Shown: positions 1 through 7,342, numbered from the stretch's first letter. The stretch: 26,471 bases of DNA from Candidatus Fermentibacterota bacterium (GCA_016928395.1 JAFGKV010000028.1:1-26471); one strand, 5' to 3'. Numbers and translations: made by a program. Notes: generated by a model from the sequence alone, not told the origin.

Positions 1-90
1 GCCGAACTGGAGGATGCCGCGGGGGTTCCGGTGATCGTGGGTGACCTCATCAGCGACGCGCTGGCTGCCGCAGGAAGGAGGCTATTGTGA
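1..90 (+). CDS. C-terminal end of an unidentified protein (partial)
   Basis: The window opens inside a reading frame that encodes 29 residues and ends at TGA 88-90. The visible tail contains AGVPVIVGDLISDALA, an alternating hydrophobic segment that could be the last strand and helix of an alpha/beta enzyme. The family cannot be recognised from this much sequence. The next gene starts with GTG at 87, so its GTGA overlaps this stop; this suggests translational coupling and membership of the same operon. Coding status rests on the open frame, the overlap and codon use like that of the neighbours. Confidence 0.6.
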   Translation, partial: AELEDAAGVPVIVGDLISDALAAAGRRLL

Positions 91-1403
91 GGAGGACCGC
101 CGGCATCTGGGTGCTCATCGCGCTGTTCGTGGTCCTCAGAGGCCTGTGGTGTGCGCTGATCATTCCGCCATGGCAGGGGCCGGATGAGCCGATGCACTTT
201 GTCTTGGCGGTATCGTCGGTCGCGGGGCGGATGAGTGAGGAAGACCGGGTCCACATGGAGAGTGAAGTCATCCGCTCCATGGCCCGGCACAGGTTCTGGG
301 AGCTCACCGGCCAGATCGAGCCGGATCCTCTCCCAATGATTATCCGGTCTTCGGCCCACATACCCGCGCCGACCTTGTACCATAGGCTGCTGGGCGTCTG
401 GCTTACAGCGGCGGGAGCCCCGCCGCTGGATGGGGAATGGCCGGGCGCTACGAATGTCGGGTCCCTTCTCAGGGCAGGCAGACTCATGTCAGTGGCTCTC
501 CACGGGGCGGCCGTGGTCATGCTGGGCACGGCCGCCGCCCTCGTGTCGGGATCGATGTCGTTGGCCGTTCTGACGGCGCTTCTGTGTGCAGCCCACCCTC
601 AGTTGACCTTCATAGGGGCATGCCTGAACTCCGACAATCTTGTGGTACTTCTCGCGGGCATGGCGGTGTTCTTCATCTGCCGCATGGTCCGCTCTCCGAC
701 CAACAGGGTCAGGGGTGCGCTGCTTCTGCTGTGCCTTGTGGCGCCAATAGCCAAACGATCCGGCATCGCGCTTACGGTGACCGTCCTGCCTACGGTCCTG
801 TTTCCAGCGCTTCGTCGCCGTCGCCACGCGCTGAGGGCAGTGGCGGTGGGGGCGGGAGTCGTTCTGGTTGCCGTGGGCGGTCTATGGCTCTTGGGGATGG
901 GGCGCAGCATGGTGATAGATATGCGCGAAGTACTGGGTGTCGGTGGGTTTGTCGGTGACAGGCCGCCTGGGTGGTGGCAGACCTACGCAGCGCATTTCTG
1001 GGAGACATTCTGGGGATCGTATGGCTGGGTGCAGTGTCCTCTACCGGGTTGGTGGTTGCGCGCCATAGGGATCTGCGCGGCAACAACCCTTGTCATGGTG
1101 CCCGCAGGTGTCCGACGGCTGGCGAAAGCCCAAGGGCTCTGGGTCGTGCTGGCAGTCTGTGCGGCACAGGTGGCGCTGGCCGTTGCTCAAGTTGCCGTGG
1201 CCCAGGGCATGCGCGTGGAACTGGGGCAAGGCCGGCATGCCTTTGTGGGCCTGCCAGGGCTGTGTTTGCTTCTGGCCGTGGGGGTGCGGGGGCTGCTCCC
1301 GGTTCGGTGGGGGCCCAGGGCGCTGGTCGCCGTGGGCATCGCCGCAGTGGTGCTGAGCGAAGCGGCCCTCTGGTGTGTTGCGGTTCCATGCTTCCTGCGG
1401 TAG
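87..1403 (+). CDS. Multi-pass membrane protein, DUF2142 / GT-C glycosyltransferase-like
   Basis: A 438-residue integral membrane protein. After the first membrane segment (about residues 5-26) comes PPWQGPDEPMHF (residues 27-38). The PP-Q-PDE-H pattern is the signature I associate with the DUF2142 family, whose acidic residue after TM1 resembles the first-loop acid of GT-C glycosyltransferases that use lipid-linked sugars. Later features also fit: a SDN segment before a hydrophobic helix, a lysine-containing AKRSG segment, and QGRHAF before the last helices, like the QGRY motif of these enzymes. I infer roughly nine to eleven membrane helices. The start is GTG 87, overlapping the previous stop. 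The gene overlaps the next one by 16 bases, so it is probably co-translated with the tandem exported proteins. A role in surface polysaccharide or glycoconjugate assembly is inferred; the substrate is unknown. Confidence 0.7.
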   Translation: MRRTAGIWVLIALFVVLRGLWCALIIPPWQGPDEPMHFVLAVSSVAGRMSEEDRVHMESEVIRSMARHRFWELTGQIEPDPLPMIIRSSAHIPAPTLYHRLLGVWLTAAGAPPLDGEWPGATNVGSLLRAGRLMSVALHGAAVVMLGTAAALVSGSMSLAVLTALLCAAHPQLTFIGACLNSDNLVVLLAGMAVFFICRMVRSPTNRVRGALLLLCLVAPIAKRSGIALTVTVLPTVLFPALRRRRHALRAVAVGAGVVLVAVGGLWLLGMGRSMVIDMREVLGVGGFVGDRPPGWWQTYAAHFWETFWGSYGWVQCPLPGWWLRAIGICAATTLVMVPAGVRRLAKAQGLWVVLAVCAAQVALAVAQVAVAQGMRVELGQGRHAFVGLPGLCLLLAVGVRGLLPVRWGPRALVAVGIAAVVLSEAALWCVAVPCFLR

Positions 1404-2965
1404 CTCTGGCTCTGGCCGTGCAGGCCGTCTGCGGGTTCGGAATATGCAGGATCGTGACCGACGCCACGTTGATTCCCGGCGCCAATGAGATCCAGGGGAT
1501 CGGCCCTCACTACCGGGTAACCCAGACCTTCACTCCCCCCCAGGAGCCCATCGCAGGGGTCGAACTCATGGTGTCGCGGCATCCCAAGACCCGTCCGTTG
1601 GACATAATGATCCGGGTGGCCGAAGGGGACCGGGAACTGGGGTGCGGCCTCCTGCCCATACCGTCCGGCGCGGTCATGCCGGTGCGTCTCGCGTTTCCTG
1701 CGACAGCGGCGGGCGGAAAGGTGACCATCGAAGCATGGGCTCCCCAGGGGTGTCCCGGCCACACCGCAGGCATACAGTTCTACCCGGTGGATCATTACCA
1801 CGGCGGCCAGTTGGCAGTAGGAGGCCGGCCGGTGACGGGTGATGCCGTCTTCAGGGTGCTGGCCCCGGATTCCAGCCGCTTTGTACTCCAGCCGGGGTTA
1901 GACTTCTCCATGGCGCCGGGACGATTCCCCAGTGAGGACCTCGGTGATGCCGGCTTTCTGGCCCAGGAGTTCGTCGTGCCGATGGACAGTCTGGCGGGGA
2001 TCGTTTTTGTGGCGGGCACCGGGGGCGCAACGGTGGGGCCCCCGCTGCGGTGGGAGCTTCTCTTGAATAGCCGAATGGTCCGCGAAGGCAGGGTGGAGGC
2101 GATTCGAGACAATGCACCCATCATCATTGATTTTCCGCCATTGCTGGTCGCCGAGGGGCTGCCGCTTACGCTTCGGCTCACCCCGTTGAGGCCAGGTGAA
2201 GTGCGCGTGTGGTTGTGCGGGCGGATGCCAGGTACCAGCATCCTGACCACGGGCGACCGGACTGGCGCCGGATCCTTGGCGCTGACCACGCTGCACCTGG
2301 CCCGGCGCGCGGATTCGCTGCGGGTCGTGTTGGCGGCGGACACCCCTCTCCTGCCGGAGCCTGGTCTCCTCCTCGTGGGATCATGCGTATTGACACAGAG
2401 CTTCTTGTGGCCAAGGGAGTCAACGGCGGGCGACCTGATAGGGCTGCGTCTTGCGCAGGGCGAATGGACCGCTCCCGGATGCCTGGCCTACCAGGTGCGG
2501 GACGATGAGCGGGGCGAAGTGGTGTATCAGGATAGCGTCGGGCTGGCAGGAAGGGGCTCCGATGACTATCTGTGGCTTCGCCTTGGTGGGCCGCACCAGG
2601 GGCGGAGGCTCTCGGTGTCTGTTACGGGGAGCGGCGCCACGACGGATGCCGCGCCACGGTTCTGGTGGATGCCGTCGGATGTCTACGGCGAAGGAGAGGC
2701 ACGCGGATGCGTGCCGAGACCCGGCGGCGATTGCGTGTTCCGATTGGCAACACGACACGCGGCAGGAGACTGGCTAAGGGAGTTGCCGCGGGTGGCGGGG
2801 ACCACGGTGCCAGGGAGGGAGACGGCCCTCGTGTGGCTTCTGGGGGCCCGGCTGGGTCTGATGGTCATGGGTACCCTGGTGCTCGTGGCCCACCGGATTA
2901 CGAAGGGGACCTTATCCTCACGGGCCACCCCTTTGCCAACGAGGATGGCGGGTTCGGGGCAATGA
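1388..2965 (+). CDS. Exported, membrane-anchored protein with three beta-sandwich-like repeats (paralog A)
   Basis: 525 residues. A signal peptide (about residues 1-18) is followed by three repeats of one module, at about 43-158, 190-305 and 328-454, and one C-terminal membrane helix (about 480-503) with a short basic tail. Each repeat opens with a Q-F-P motif: TQTFTPPQEP, AQEFVVPMDS, TQSFLWPRES. Repeats one and three close alike, with HYHGGQLAVGGRPVTGD and VYGEGEARG respectively, each ending in GD plus an FR strand. From memory, such Q-F plus GG/GD-FR modules occur in envelope proteins near glycosyltransferases and may bind carbohydrate; I cannot check that here. The ATG at 1388 was chosen because it gives the signal peptide; the frame is open upstream but would lie over the membrane-protein gene. 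No clear ribosome site is visible, which fits coupling to the overlapping upstream gene. Confidence 0.75.
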   Translation: MLPAVALALAVQAVCGFGICRIVTDATLIPGANEIQGIGPHYRVTQTFTPPQEPIAGVELMVSRHPKTRPLDIMIRVAEGDRELGCGLLPIPSGAVMPVRLAFPATAAGGKVTIEAWAPQGCPGHTAGIQFYPVDHYHGGQLAVGGRPVTGDAVFRVLAPDSSRFVLQPGLDFSMAPGRFPSEDLGDAGFLAQEFVVPMDSLAGIVFVAGTGGATVGPPLRWELLLNSRMVREGRVEAIRDNAPIIIDFPPLLVAEGLPLTLRLTPLRPGEVRVWLCGRMPGTSILTTGDRTGAGSLALTTLHLARRADSLRVVLAADTPLLPEPGLLLVGSCVLTQSFLWPRESTAGDLIGLRLAQGEWTAPGCLAYQVRDDERGEVVYQDSVGLAGRGSDDYLWLRLGGPHQGRRLSVSVTGSGATTDAAPRFWWMPSDVYGEGEARGCVPRPGGDCVFRLATRHAAGDWLRELPRVAGTTVPGRETALVWLLGARLGLMVMGTLVLVAHRITKGTLSSRATPLPTRMAGSGQ

Positions 2966-4380
2966 GGTGCCGACGTTCTAGAACCGGGCCGAGGTGCCCC
3001 GGCATGCGGCGGTACGGTCTTGCGGGGGTCATCTGGATGTTGTCCGTGGGCGACGGCGGTGCGGAATGCTCGATCTGGCGTATCGTTGTCGACGGTGCGA
3101 TGGTGCCTGCAGCCTATGAGATTCAGGAAGCAGGACCACTGCGCCGTGTTGTGCAAACCTTCACCCCTCCGCAGGAACCCATCGGGGGGGTTGAGCTGTT
3201 CGTGTCGCGTTATCCCAGAGATGAGCCTCTCGACCTGGCGATTCGGGTGACGCACGGAGAACAGGAACTCGGTTTCGGTCTCATTCCCATACCGTCCGGC
3301 GAGCCCATACCGGTGCGTCTCATATTTCCCCCGGTGGAACTCAGTGAAAGGGTCGCCATTGAGGCATGGGCTCCCCAGGGGCGGCCCGGCTGGAATGCCG
3401 CGATCCAGTTCTACCCGGTTGACCACTACTCGGGCGGCGAACTCTCTGTTGCCGGGAGACCTGTGGTGGGCGATGCAACATTTCGGGTACTCACGCCCGA
3501 CTCCAGCCGGTTCGGACTGGTACCGGGGTTGGATCTCTCATCCGTGCCAGGGAGGTTTCCCAGCCAGAGGCTCTCATCCTCCGGCAGCCTTGTTCAGGAG
3601 TTCATCGTCCCGCTGGACAGCCTGGCGGGAGTCGAATTCCTGGCGGGCACTGGAGGCGTGGCACTGGGGCCGCCGCTGGCATGGGAACTGATGCGGGACG
3701 GTATCACCATTCATCGCGGAACCATCGAGGCCACCTTTGACAATGTGCCGGTCAGGCTATGCTTTCCCCCTGTGCTGGAGGCCAAAGACGCTACCTTCGC
3801 GCTGCGGCTCTCCTTGGTGGGCGCTGGCGAACTACGGCTATGGCTCTGCGGCCGAGGGATTGGCACGGGCCCGTTGACTGTGTGCGACCGTCTGGTGGAT
3901 GGATCCCTGGTCTTGACCTCGCTCCATCTGAACGAACGAACCGACTCATTGAGAGTGGCGCTGGCCGCGGACGTGCCGCCATCGCCTGAGCCCGGGCTCC
4001 TTCTTGCTGGTTCCTGCGTGCTGACGCAGAGCTTTCTGTGGCCCCGAGAACCCGGGGACTTCGACCACATCGGGCTGCGCTTGGCCCTGGGTGAAGGTAT
4101 GGTCGTTGGCTCACTGGTCTATGCAGTACGGGATGAACTGAGCGGAGGCGAAGTGCACCGGGACACCGTCGAGGTGGGCGGCAGGGGCAGGGATGACTAT
4201 GTGTGGTTTTCCTTGGGCACGGCTCCTCGGGGCCGGAGGCTTTCGGTATCAGTATCCGGAGACGGGGCAAAGGCAGAGACAGCGGGGCGGTTCTGGTGGA
4301 TGCCGGCCGATGTGTACGGCGAGGGGGAGGCAATCGGTTGCGTGGCGAGGGCGGGTGGGGACTGCGTCTTCAGATTGGCG
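1441..4380 (+). repeat. Tandem gene duplication of the triple-module exported protein
   Basis: The block from about 1441-2750 is repeated at about 3073-4380, an offset of about 1630 bases, with similarity visible in both DNA and protein. For example, an identical 18-base stretch encoding EAWAPQG occurs in both copies near 1732 and 3364. The copies have diverged mostly by substitutions, with few indels, and both reading frames stay intact. Confidence 0.8.
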
Positions 4381-4548
4381 GAAGGCACTTCGCTGACGCG
4401 GTGGGCTCTCGAGTTTCCACGGCTGTCCACCCAGTTGGCGCCGGCCATTTCTGCTCCCGCATTGACAGGGTTGCTGTATGTCCGCCTGGCGCTGGTCGGC
4501 GTCCTCGGGCTGGCGGTATGCGTGGGCCGTCGCGTCAATGAGGAGTGA
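3004..4548 (+). CDS. Exported, membrane-anchored protein with three beta-sandwich-like repeats (paralog B)
   Basis: 514 residues, co-linear with the preceding gene almost without gaps; in the stretches I lined up about two thirds of residues match. It has an N-terminal hydrophobic signal (about residues 5-20), the same three modules (openings VQTFTPPQEP, VQEFIVPLDS, LTQSFLWPRE) and a C-terminal helix with a basic end (GRRVNEE). The most conserved stretches are IEAWAPQG, QFYPVDHY and FWWMP. ATG 3004 is preferred because GAGGTG lies at 2991-2996, seven bases upstream. An in-frame ATG at 2962 overlaps the previous stop as ATGA and would add 14 arginine-rich residues, so it remains possible. The pair is a tandem duplication retained as two intact, diverged genes, which suggests distinct but related jobs or a heteromeric complex. 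The function is not known. Confidence 0.75.
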   Translation: MRRYGLAGVIWMLSVGDGGAECSIWRIVVDGAMVPAAYEIQEAGPLRRVVQTFTPPQEPIGGVELFVSRYPRDEPLDLAIRVTHGEQELGFGLIPIPSGEPIPVRLIFPPVELSERVAIEAWAPQGRPGWNAAIQFYPVDHYSGGELSVAGRPVVGDATFRVLTPDSSRFGLVPGLDLSSVPGRFPSQRLSSSGSLVQEFIVPLDSLAGVEFLAGTGGVALGPPLAWELMRDGITIHRGTIEATFDNVPVRLCFPPVLEAKDATFALRLSLVGAGELRLWLCGRGIGTGPLTVCDRLVDGSLVLTSLHLNERTDSLRVALAADVPPSPEPGLLLAGSCVLTQSFLWPREPGDFDHIGLRLALGEGMVVGSLVYAVRDELSGGEVHRDTVEVGGRGRDDYVWFSLGTAPRGRRLSVSVSGDGAKAETAGRFWWMPADVYGEGEAIGCVARAGGDCVFRLAEGTSLTRWALEFPRLSTQLAPAISAPALTGLLYVRLALVGVLGLAVCVGRRVNEE

Positions 4549-4798
4549 GACACGGGATGCGGCTCGTCAGATCCGGGGTGGACCTGGCAGCGTATGGGCT
4601 ACCAGGTCGAGGCGTAGTGCCGCCGTGTGGCTGTGGTGCACCGCGTTGGCTTGGAACTGGAACTCCTTGGCAGGGCGAGGGTTATCGTCGTGACAGCCCG
4701 CAGGGAAGAAGCATGGCCCACGGGCGTTGCCCGGGATGGCATCGCCTCTCTTCTGACCACGTCTACATGGCCCGCTGCCGGGAAATCAGTGGTGGACA

Positions 4799-4827
4799 TT
4801 GACAACGGCATCGGAGATTAGTACATA
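4799..4827 (+). promoter_or_regulatory. Candidate sigma-70 type promoter for the pal-tol operon
   Basis: A perfect TTGACA (-35) at 4799-4804 is followed after exactly 17 bases by TACATA (4822-4827). The latter is a weak -10, matching three of six positions of TATAAT. It lies about 100 bases before the pal start in the only sizeable gap ahead of the Tol-Pal genes. The -35 match and spacing are seen directly; promoter activity is inferred, and sigma preferences in this lineage are unknown. Confidence 0.45.
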
Positions 4828-4840
4828 GCGGTGCTTGTGT

Positions 4841-4876
4841 CTTGAGCTATCCCCGAGGGGAGTGCCCCTCAAGAAG
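4841..4876 (+). promoter_or_regulatory. Hairpin-forming leader upstream of pal with alternative pairings
   Basis: GAGGGG (4855-4860), loop AGTG and CCCCTC (4865-4870) form a six-pair stem. The second arm can instead pair as CTCAAG with CTTGAG at 4841-4846, so the two pairings exclude each other. No T-run follows, so it is not a standard intrinsic terminator for the upstream genes. It may stabilise or regulate the pal transcript, or be chance in GC-rich DNA. Confidence 0.3.
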
Positions 4877-4928
4877 TCCTGCTGTCGTGGGCCAAGATCA
4901 GACAGACTGCCCGCAAGGAGGTTGGGTC

Positions 4929-5429
4929 GTGAAAGGAAAACTGCTGCTGGTGTTCGTTGTTGCTGTTGCTGGCCTCGTGGTGGCATGTGGAGGTGGAGCA
5001 AAGCGCGTCACGCCGACGGCTCCTCCCGTACCCGAGGTCACGCCCGAGCCGGTGAGCCCTGTAGAGGTTCCGGTGGAGCCCCCGCAGGCGCAGCTGGCAT
5101 TGATGCCCATCTACTTTGACTATGATCGTAGCGATGTCAAAGCAAATCAGCGGGGCCCTCTGGCCGACAACGCCAAGGCAATCGAGGCGGATGGCGGGAT
5201 CGCACGGGTGATCATCGAGGGTCACTGTGATGAGCGGGGCACCAACGAATACAACATGGCCTTGGGCCAGCGTCGTGCGGACAGCGTGAAGAACTACTTT
5301 GTGAACTACGGCATTCCCAAGACCAAGCTTTCGACGGTGAGCTACGGTGAAGACCGCCCCGTGGATCCGGGCCATACCGAGGAAGCCTGGGCACGGAATC
5401 GCAGAGCCGAGTTCATCATCCAGAAGTAG
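4929..5429 (+). CDS. pal: Peptidoglycan-associated lipoprotein Pal
   Basis: 166 residues. An N-terminal lipoprotein signal ends in the lipobox VVAC, with the lipidated cysteine at residue 20. A proline- and glutamate-rich linker follows, then an OmpA-like peptidoglycan-binding domain (about 58-165). The hallmark stretches are present: IYFDYDRSDVKANQ, IEGHCDERGTNEYN, LGQRRADSV and NRRAEFIIQ, which include the conserved Asp and Arg that hold diaminopimelate in this fold. Pal anchors the outer membrane to the cell wall and binds TolB. Start GTG 4929 is set by AAGGAGG at 4915-4921, seven bases upstream, and puts a normal signal peptide at the N-terminus; an upstream in-frame start would add 29 non-signal residues. 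Pal is the first gene of the set here rather than the fifth. Confidence 0.95.
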   Translation: MKGKLLLVFVVAVAGLVVACGGGAKRVTPTAPPVPEVTPEPVSPVEVPVEPPQAQLALMPIYFDYDRSDVKANQRGPLADNAKAIEADGGIARVIIEGHCDERGTNEYNMALGQRRADSVKNYFVNYGIPKTKLSTVSYGEDRPVDPGHTEEAWARNRRAEFIIQK

Positions 5430-5497
5430 TCGTCGCCTTTGTACGACCTCCCCGGCCGGTGGGGATGGGGAGATTGGGGGTTAATGGAGTGATCAAC

Positions 5498-6211
5498 ATG
5501 CGTGCCTTGGTCCTTTCTATGGTGGTCTTCGTCGGAGGATGCGGCGGCAGCGCCCAATTCCAGGGGCACCTGGCGGCGCTGGAAGCTCGGGTAGTGTCCC
5601 TGGAAAAGTCGTTTGCTGCGCTGGAGAAGCGCACTGCAGGAGACGATGTGAGACAACAGAGCGCCGATGTGCGTCTGGCGCTGGCGACCATGGACGAGAT
5701 GAGTGCCCGCGTGCAGTCCATGACCCAGGACCTCGAGCAACGCCACCGGGATGTCGCAGTCTTGCTTGACGACCTCACGAGCCGTGTGATGAAGCTGGAG
5801 AGCGCCTCCGCCGAGAGTGCCGGCCCGCGAGTGGACGCATCGGCCAAAGAGATGTTCGACAGGGCCCGAACTGATCTGGATGCCGGCAGGACAGAGCTGG
5901 CTGCCATGGGATTTCGTTCCTTCATTGAACAGTACCCAGGAAGCTCTTTGGCCGCCGATGCGCAGTTCTTGATCGGTGAGACGTTCTATGTTCGTGATCA
6001 GTTTGAAGATGCTCGGATAGAATACCAGAAGGTAGTTGACCAGTATCCGTCCGGCACGAAGCGCCCGTTGGCCATGCTTCGTGCCGGAATCTGTCTTGCC
6101 AATACGGGGAGATCCGACCAGGCCGCGGCGACTCTTCGGCGTCTCATCGAGACCTACCCCGGCACCAATGAGGCCGCTGCGGCACGGGAGCGACTGGCGG
6201 ATTTCCAGTAA
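5498..6211 (+). CDS. cpoB: Tol-Pal accessory protein CpoB/YbgF, lipoprotein form
   Basis: 237 residues. A short signal ends in VGGC (Cys15), so the protein looks lipidated, whereas the E. coli protein is periplasmic and soluble. Residues about 20-115 form a heptad-rich coiled coil, the trimerisation segment of this family. Residues about 125-237 hold three TPR-like units with the YbgF pattern (FRSFIEQYPGSSLAADAQF, then EYQKVVDQYPSG, then LRRLIETYPGTNEAAAARE). In E. coli CpoB coordinates PBP1B activity with Tol-driven outer-membrane constriction. ATG 5498 is preferred because GGAG (5486-5489) lies eight bases upstream and the lipobox follows directly. It sits between pal and tolQ. Confidence 0.9.
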   Translation: MRALVLSMVVFVGGCGGSAQFQGHLAALEARVVSLEKSFAALEKRTAGDDVRQQSADVRLALATMDEMSARVQSMTQDLEQRHRDVAVLLDDLTSRVMKLESASAESAGPRVDASAKEMFDRARTDLDAGRTELAAMGFRSFIEQYPGSSLAADAQFLIGETFYVRDQFEDARIEYQKVVDQYPSGTKRPLAMLRAGICLANTGRSDQAAATLRRLIETYPGTNEAAAARERLADFQ

Positions 6212-6269
6212 TCGCGCTGCGTATTCCTCTCCTCCCATGCCGGTGCCCGGGACGTCGGAGTAATTGAGT

Positions 6270-6953
6270 ATGCCTGTGTCCATGATGGAGGGCGCAGTCC
6301 GCATGGTCGCGGACTGCGACGGCGTAGCCAAAGCCATCTTGCTTGTGCTTTTCGTCATGTCCATCATCTCGTGGGCCGTGATCATCGAGCGGACGGCCAC
6401 TTTTCGACAGAACCAGAAGAACGTCGATACCTTTCTTAAGGCCTTCCGTTCCTATTCTCGCCTGTCACATCTTCTTGTCTATCAGAGCCATTCGGTCGGC
6501 GGGGCCATCTCCCGGGTGTTCGAGGAAGGATGCTCGGAGATTCCTTATTTGGTGCAGAAAGACATTCATCCCACGGCGATTTCAGACGAGCACCTCCACC
6601 GCATTCGCAGCGCCCTGGATAGACGGATTGGCGTGGAGATAGCCAACCTGGAGCGCAATCTGTTCTTTCTGGCGACCACCAGCACCGCGGGGCCGTCGCT
6701 GGGGTTTTTCGGCACGGTGTGGGGGATCCAGAACTCCTTCATGATGATGGGTTACAGCCGTACTACTGACATCCTCGTGATCGGTCCCGGCATTGCCATG
6801 GCACTGGTGACCACCGTGGCGGGTCTTCTCGCCGCGATCCCCGCGCTGGCGGCGTACAACTACCTTATCAACAGAGTAAAGAACTTCGATATCGAGCTCA
6901 ACAACTTCGCATCGGAATTCCTTGACACGCTGGCGAAGGGCTCGAAGATATGA
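6270..6953 (+). CDS. tolQ: TolQ, proton-channel subunit of the Tol system (MotA/TolQ/ExbB family)
   Basis: 227 residues with three membrane helices: about 20-40, 135-155 and 170-195. Family signatures are visible: AGPSLGFFGTVWGIQNSF (TM2 region) and GIAMALVTTVAGLLAAIPA followed by AYNYLINR (TM3), including the threonine and proline that line the proton path. TolQ pentamers surround a TolR dimer in the inner membrane and use the proton motive force to move TolA. ATG 6270 is chosen because GGAG (6257-6260) lies nine bases upstream; the in-frame TTG at 6264 would be only three bases from that site. The stop overlaps the tolR start as ATGA. Confidence 0.95.
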   Translation: MPVSMMEGAVRMVADCDGVAKAILLVLFVMSIISWAVIIERTATFRQNQKNVDTFLKAFRSYSRLSHLLVYQSHSVGGAISRVFEEGCSEIPYLVQKDIHPTAISDEHLHRIRSALDRRIGVEIANLERNLFFLATTSTAGPSLGFFGTVWGIQNSFMMMGYSRTTDILVIGPGIAMALVTTVAGLLAAIPALAAYNYLINRVKNFDIELNNFASEFLDTLAKGSKI

Positions 6954-7342
6954 AACAGCTACGGTACAACGCCATTGCAGAGATGAATATGACTTCAATG
7001 GTGGACGTGATATCAATCATTTTGATAATGTACATGATTGCTGCTCCTGCAATGCAAAGTGGTCTTGAAATTCAACTTCCGAAGGCGCATGCAAGAGAAG
7101 TTGATGTTGAGAGTGGTATCGTAATAACCCTGACAGCCGAGGGCAAGGTGTTCTTGGGCGAGCTGGAGATTCAGCCGTCGATGATCGAGGACGCGCTCAC
7201 ACGCATCCGCCAGGCTGGCCGGGAGCGACCCGTGTTCATCAGGGCAGACCAGAATCTGGCCTACGGCAGGGTCTTGGACGTTATCTCCCATGTGAAGACC
7301 GCGGGAGTCTACAATGTGGGGCTGGTTACCGAGGCTGGGTAA
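6950..7342 (+). CDS. tolR: TolR, ExbD/TolR family
   Basis: 130 residues: one N-terminal membrane helix (about 16-36) and a periplasmic domain. The motif AEMNMTSMVDVISIIL carries Asp19, the proton-carrying aspartate of the family. The helix is unusually methionine-rich (MNMTSM, IMYMIAAPAM), where relatives usually have leucine or valine. The domain ends with FIRADQNLAYGRVLDVI, typical of ExbD/TolR. The gene overlaps tolQ (ATGA) and its end overlaps tolA by 29 bases. Bases 6961-7140 are only about 43% GC by direct count (77 of 180) against 67% at 7201-7260, with A/T-ending codons including ATA, AGA and TCA. The composition returns to normal within the same reading frame. Confidence 0.93.
   Translation: MKQLRYNAIAEMNMTSMVDVISIILIMYMIAAPAMQSGLEIQLPKAHAREVDVESGIVITLTAEGKVFLGELEIQPSMIEDALTRIRQAGRERPVFIRADQNLAYGRVLDVISHVKTAGVYNVGLVTEAG
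6961..7135 (+). other. AT-rich, atypical-codon patch inside tolR
   Basis: This patch of about 175 bases covers TolR residues about 5-62. It averages about 43% GC in a gene whose second half is about 65% GC. Codon third positions switch from G/C to A/T at the left edge and back again near 7135. The reading frame and the TolR signature are intact, so it is neither a sequence error nor a broken gene. Confidence 0.7.

Larger units (their letters stand above)
4549..4928 (+). other. 380-base stretch with no convincing gene; pal leader
   Basis: No recognisable protein lies between the stop of paralog B and pal. Two short overlapping frames exist: ATG 4538 to 4693 (51 residues, with a tryptophan-rich hydrophobic segment AAVWLWCTALAW) and GTG 4627 to 4821 (64 residues). 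Neither has a good ribosome site or a known relative. The first begins 11 bases before the preceding stop, which would fit coupling, so a small membrane peptide cannot be excluded. The right half (4799-4928) holds a promoter-like pair, a hairpin and the pal ribosome site. I read the stretch mainly as an intergenic boundary between the surface block and the Tol-Pal operon. Confidence 0.5.

Noticed and set aside
971-1387. Open upstream extension of paralog A
   Set aside because: The frame stays open inside the membrane-protein gene but encodes arginine- and glycine-rich nonsense; ATG 1388 gives a signal peptide.
4842-4928. Upstream in-frame start for pal
   Set aside because: It would put 29 polar residues ahead of the lipoprotein signal; GTG 4929 has an excellent ribosome site.
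5449-5465. Hairpin TCCCC-N7-GGGGA between pal and cpoB as a terminator
   Set aside because: The stem has only five pairs and no T-run follows; such stems are frequent by chance in GC-rich DNA.
5342-6400. 352-codon open frame on the minus strand across cpoB and tolQ
   Set aside because: It lies opposite two clearly identified genes, resembles no known protein and is expected from GC-rich codon use leaving the antisense frame open.
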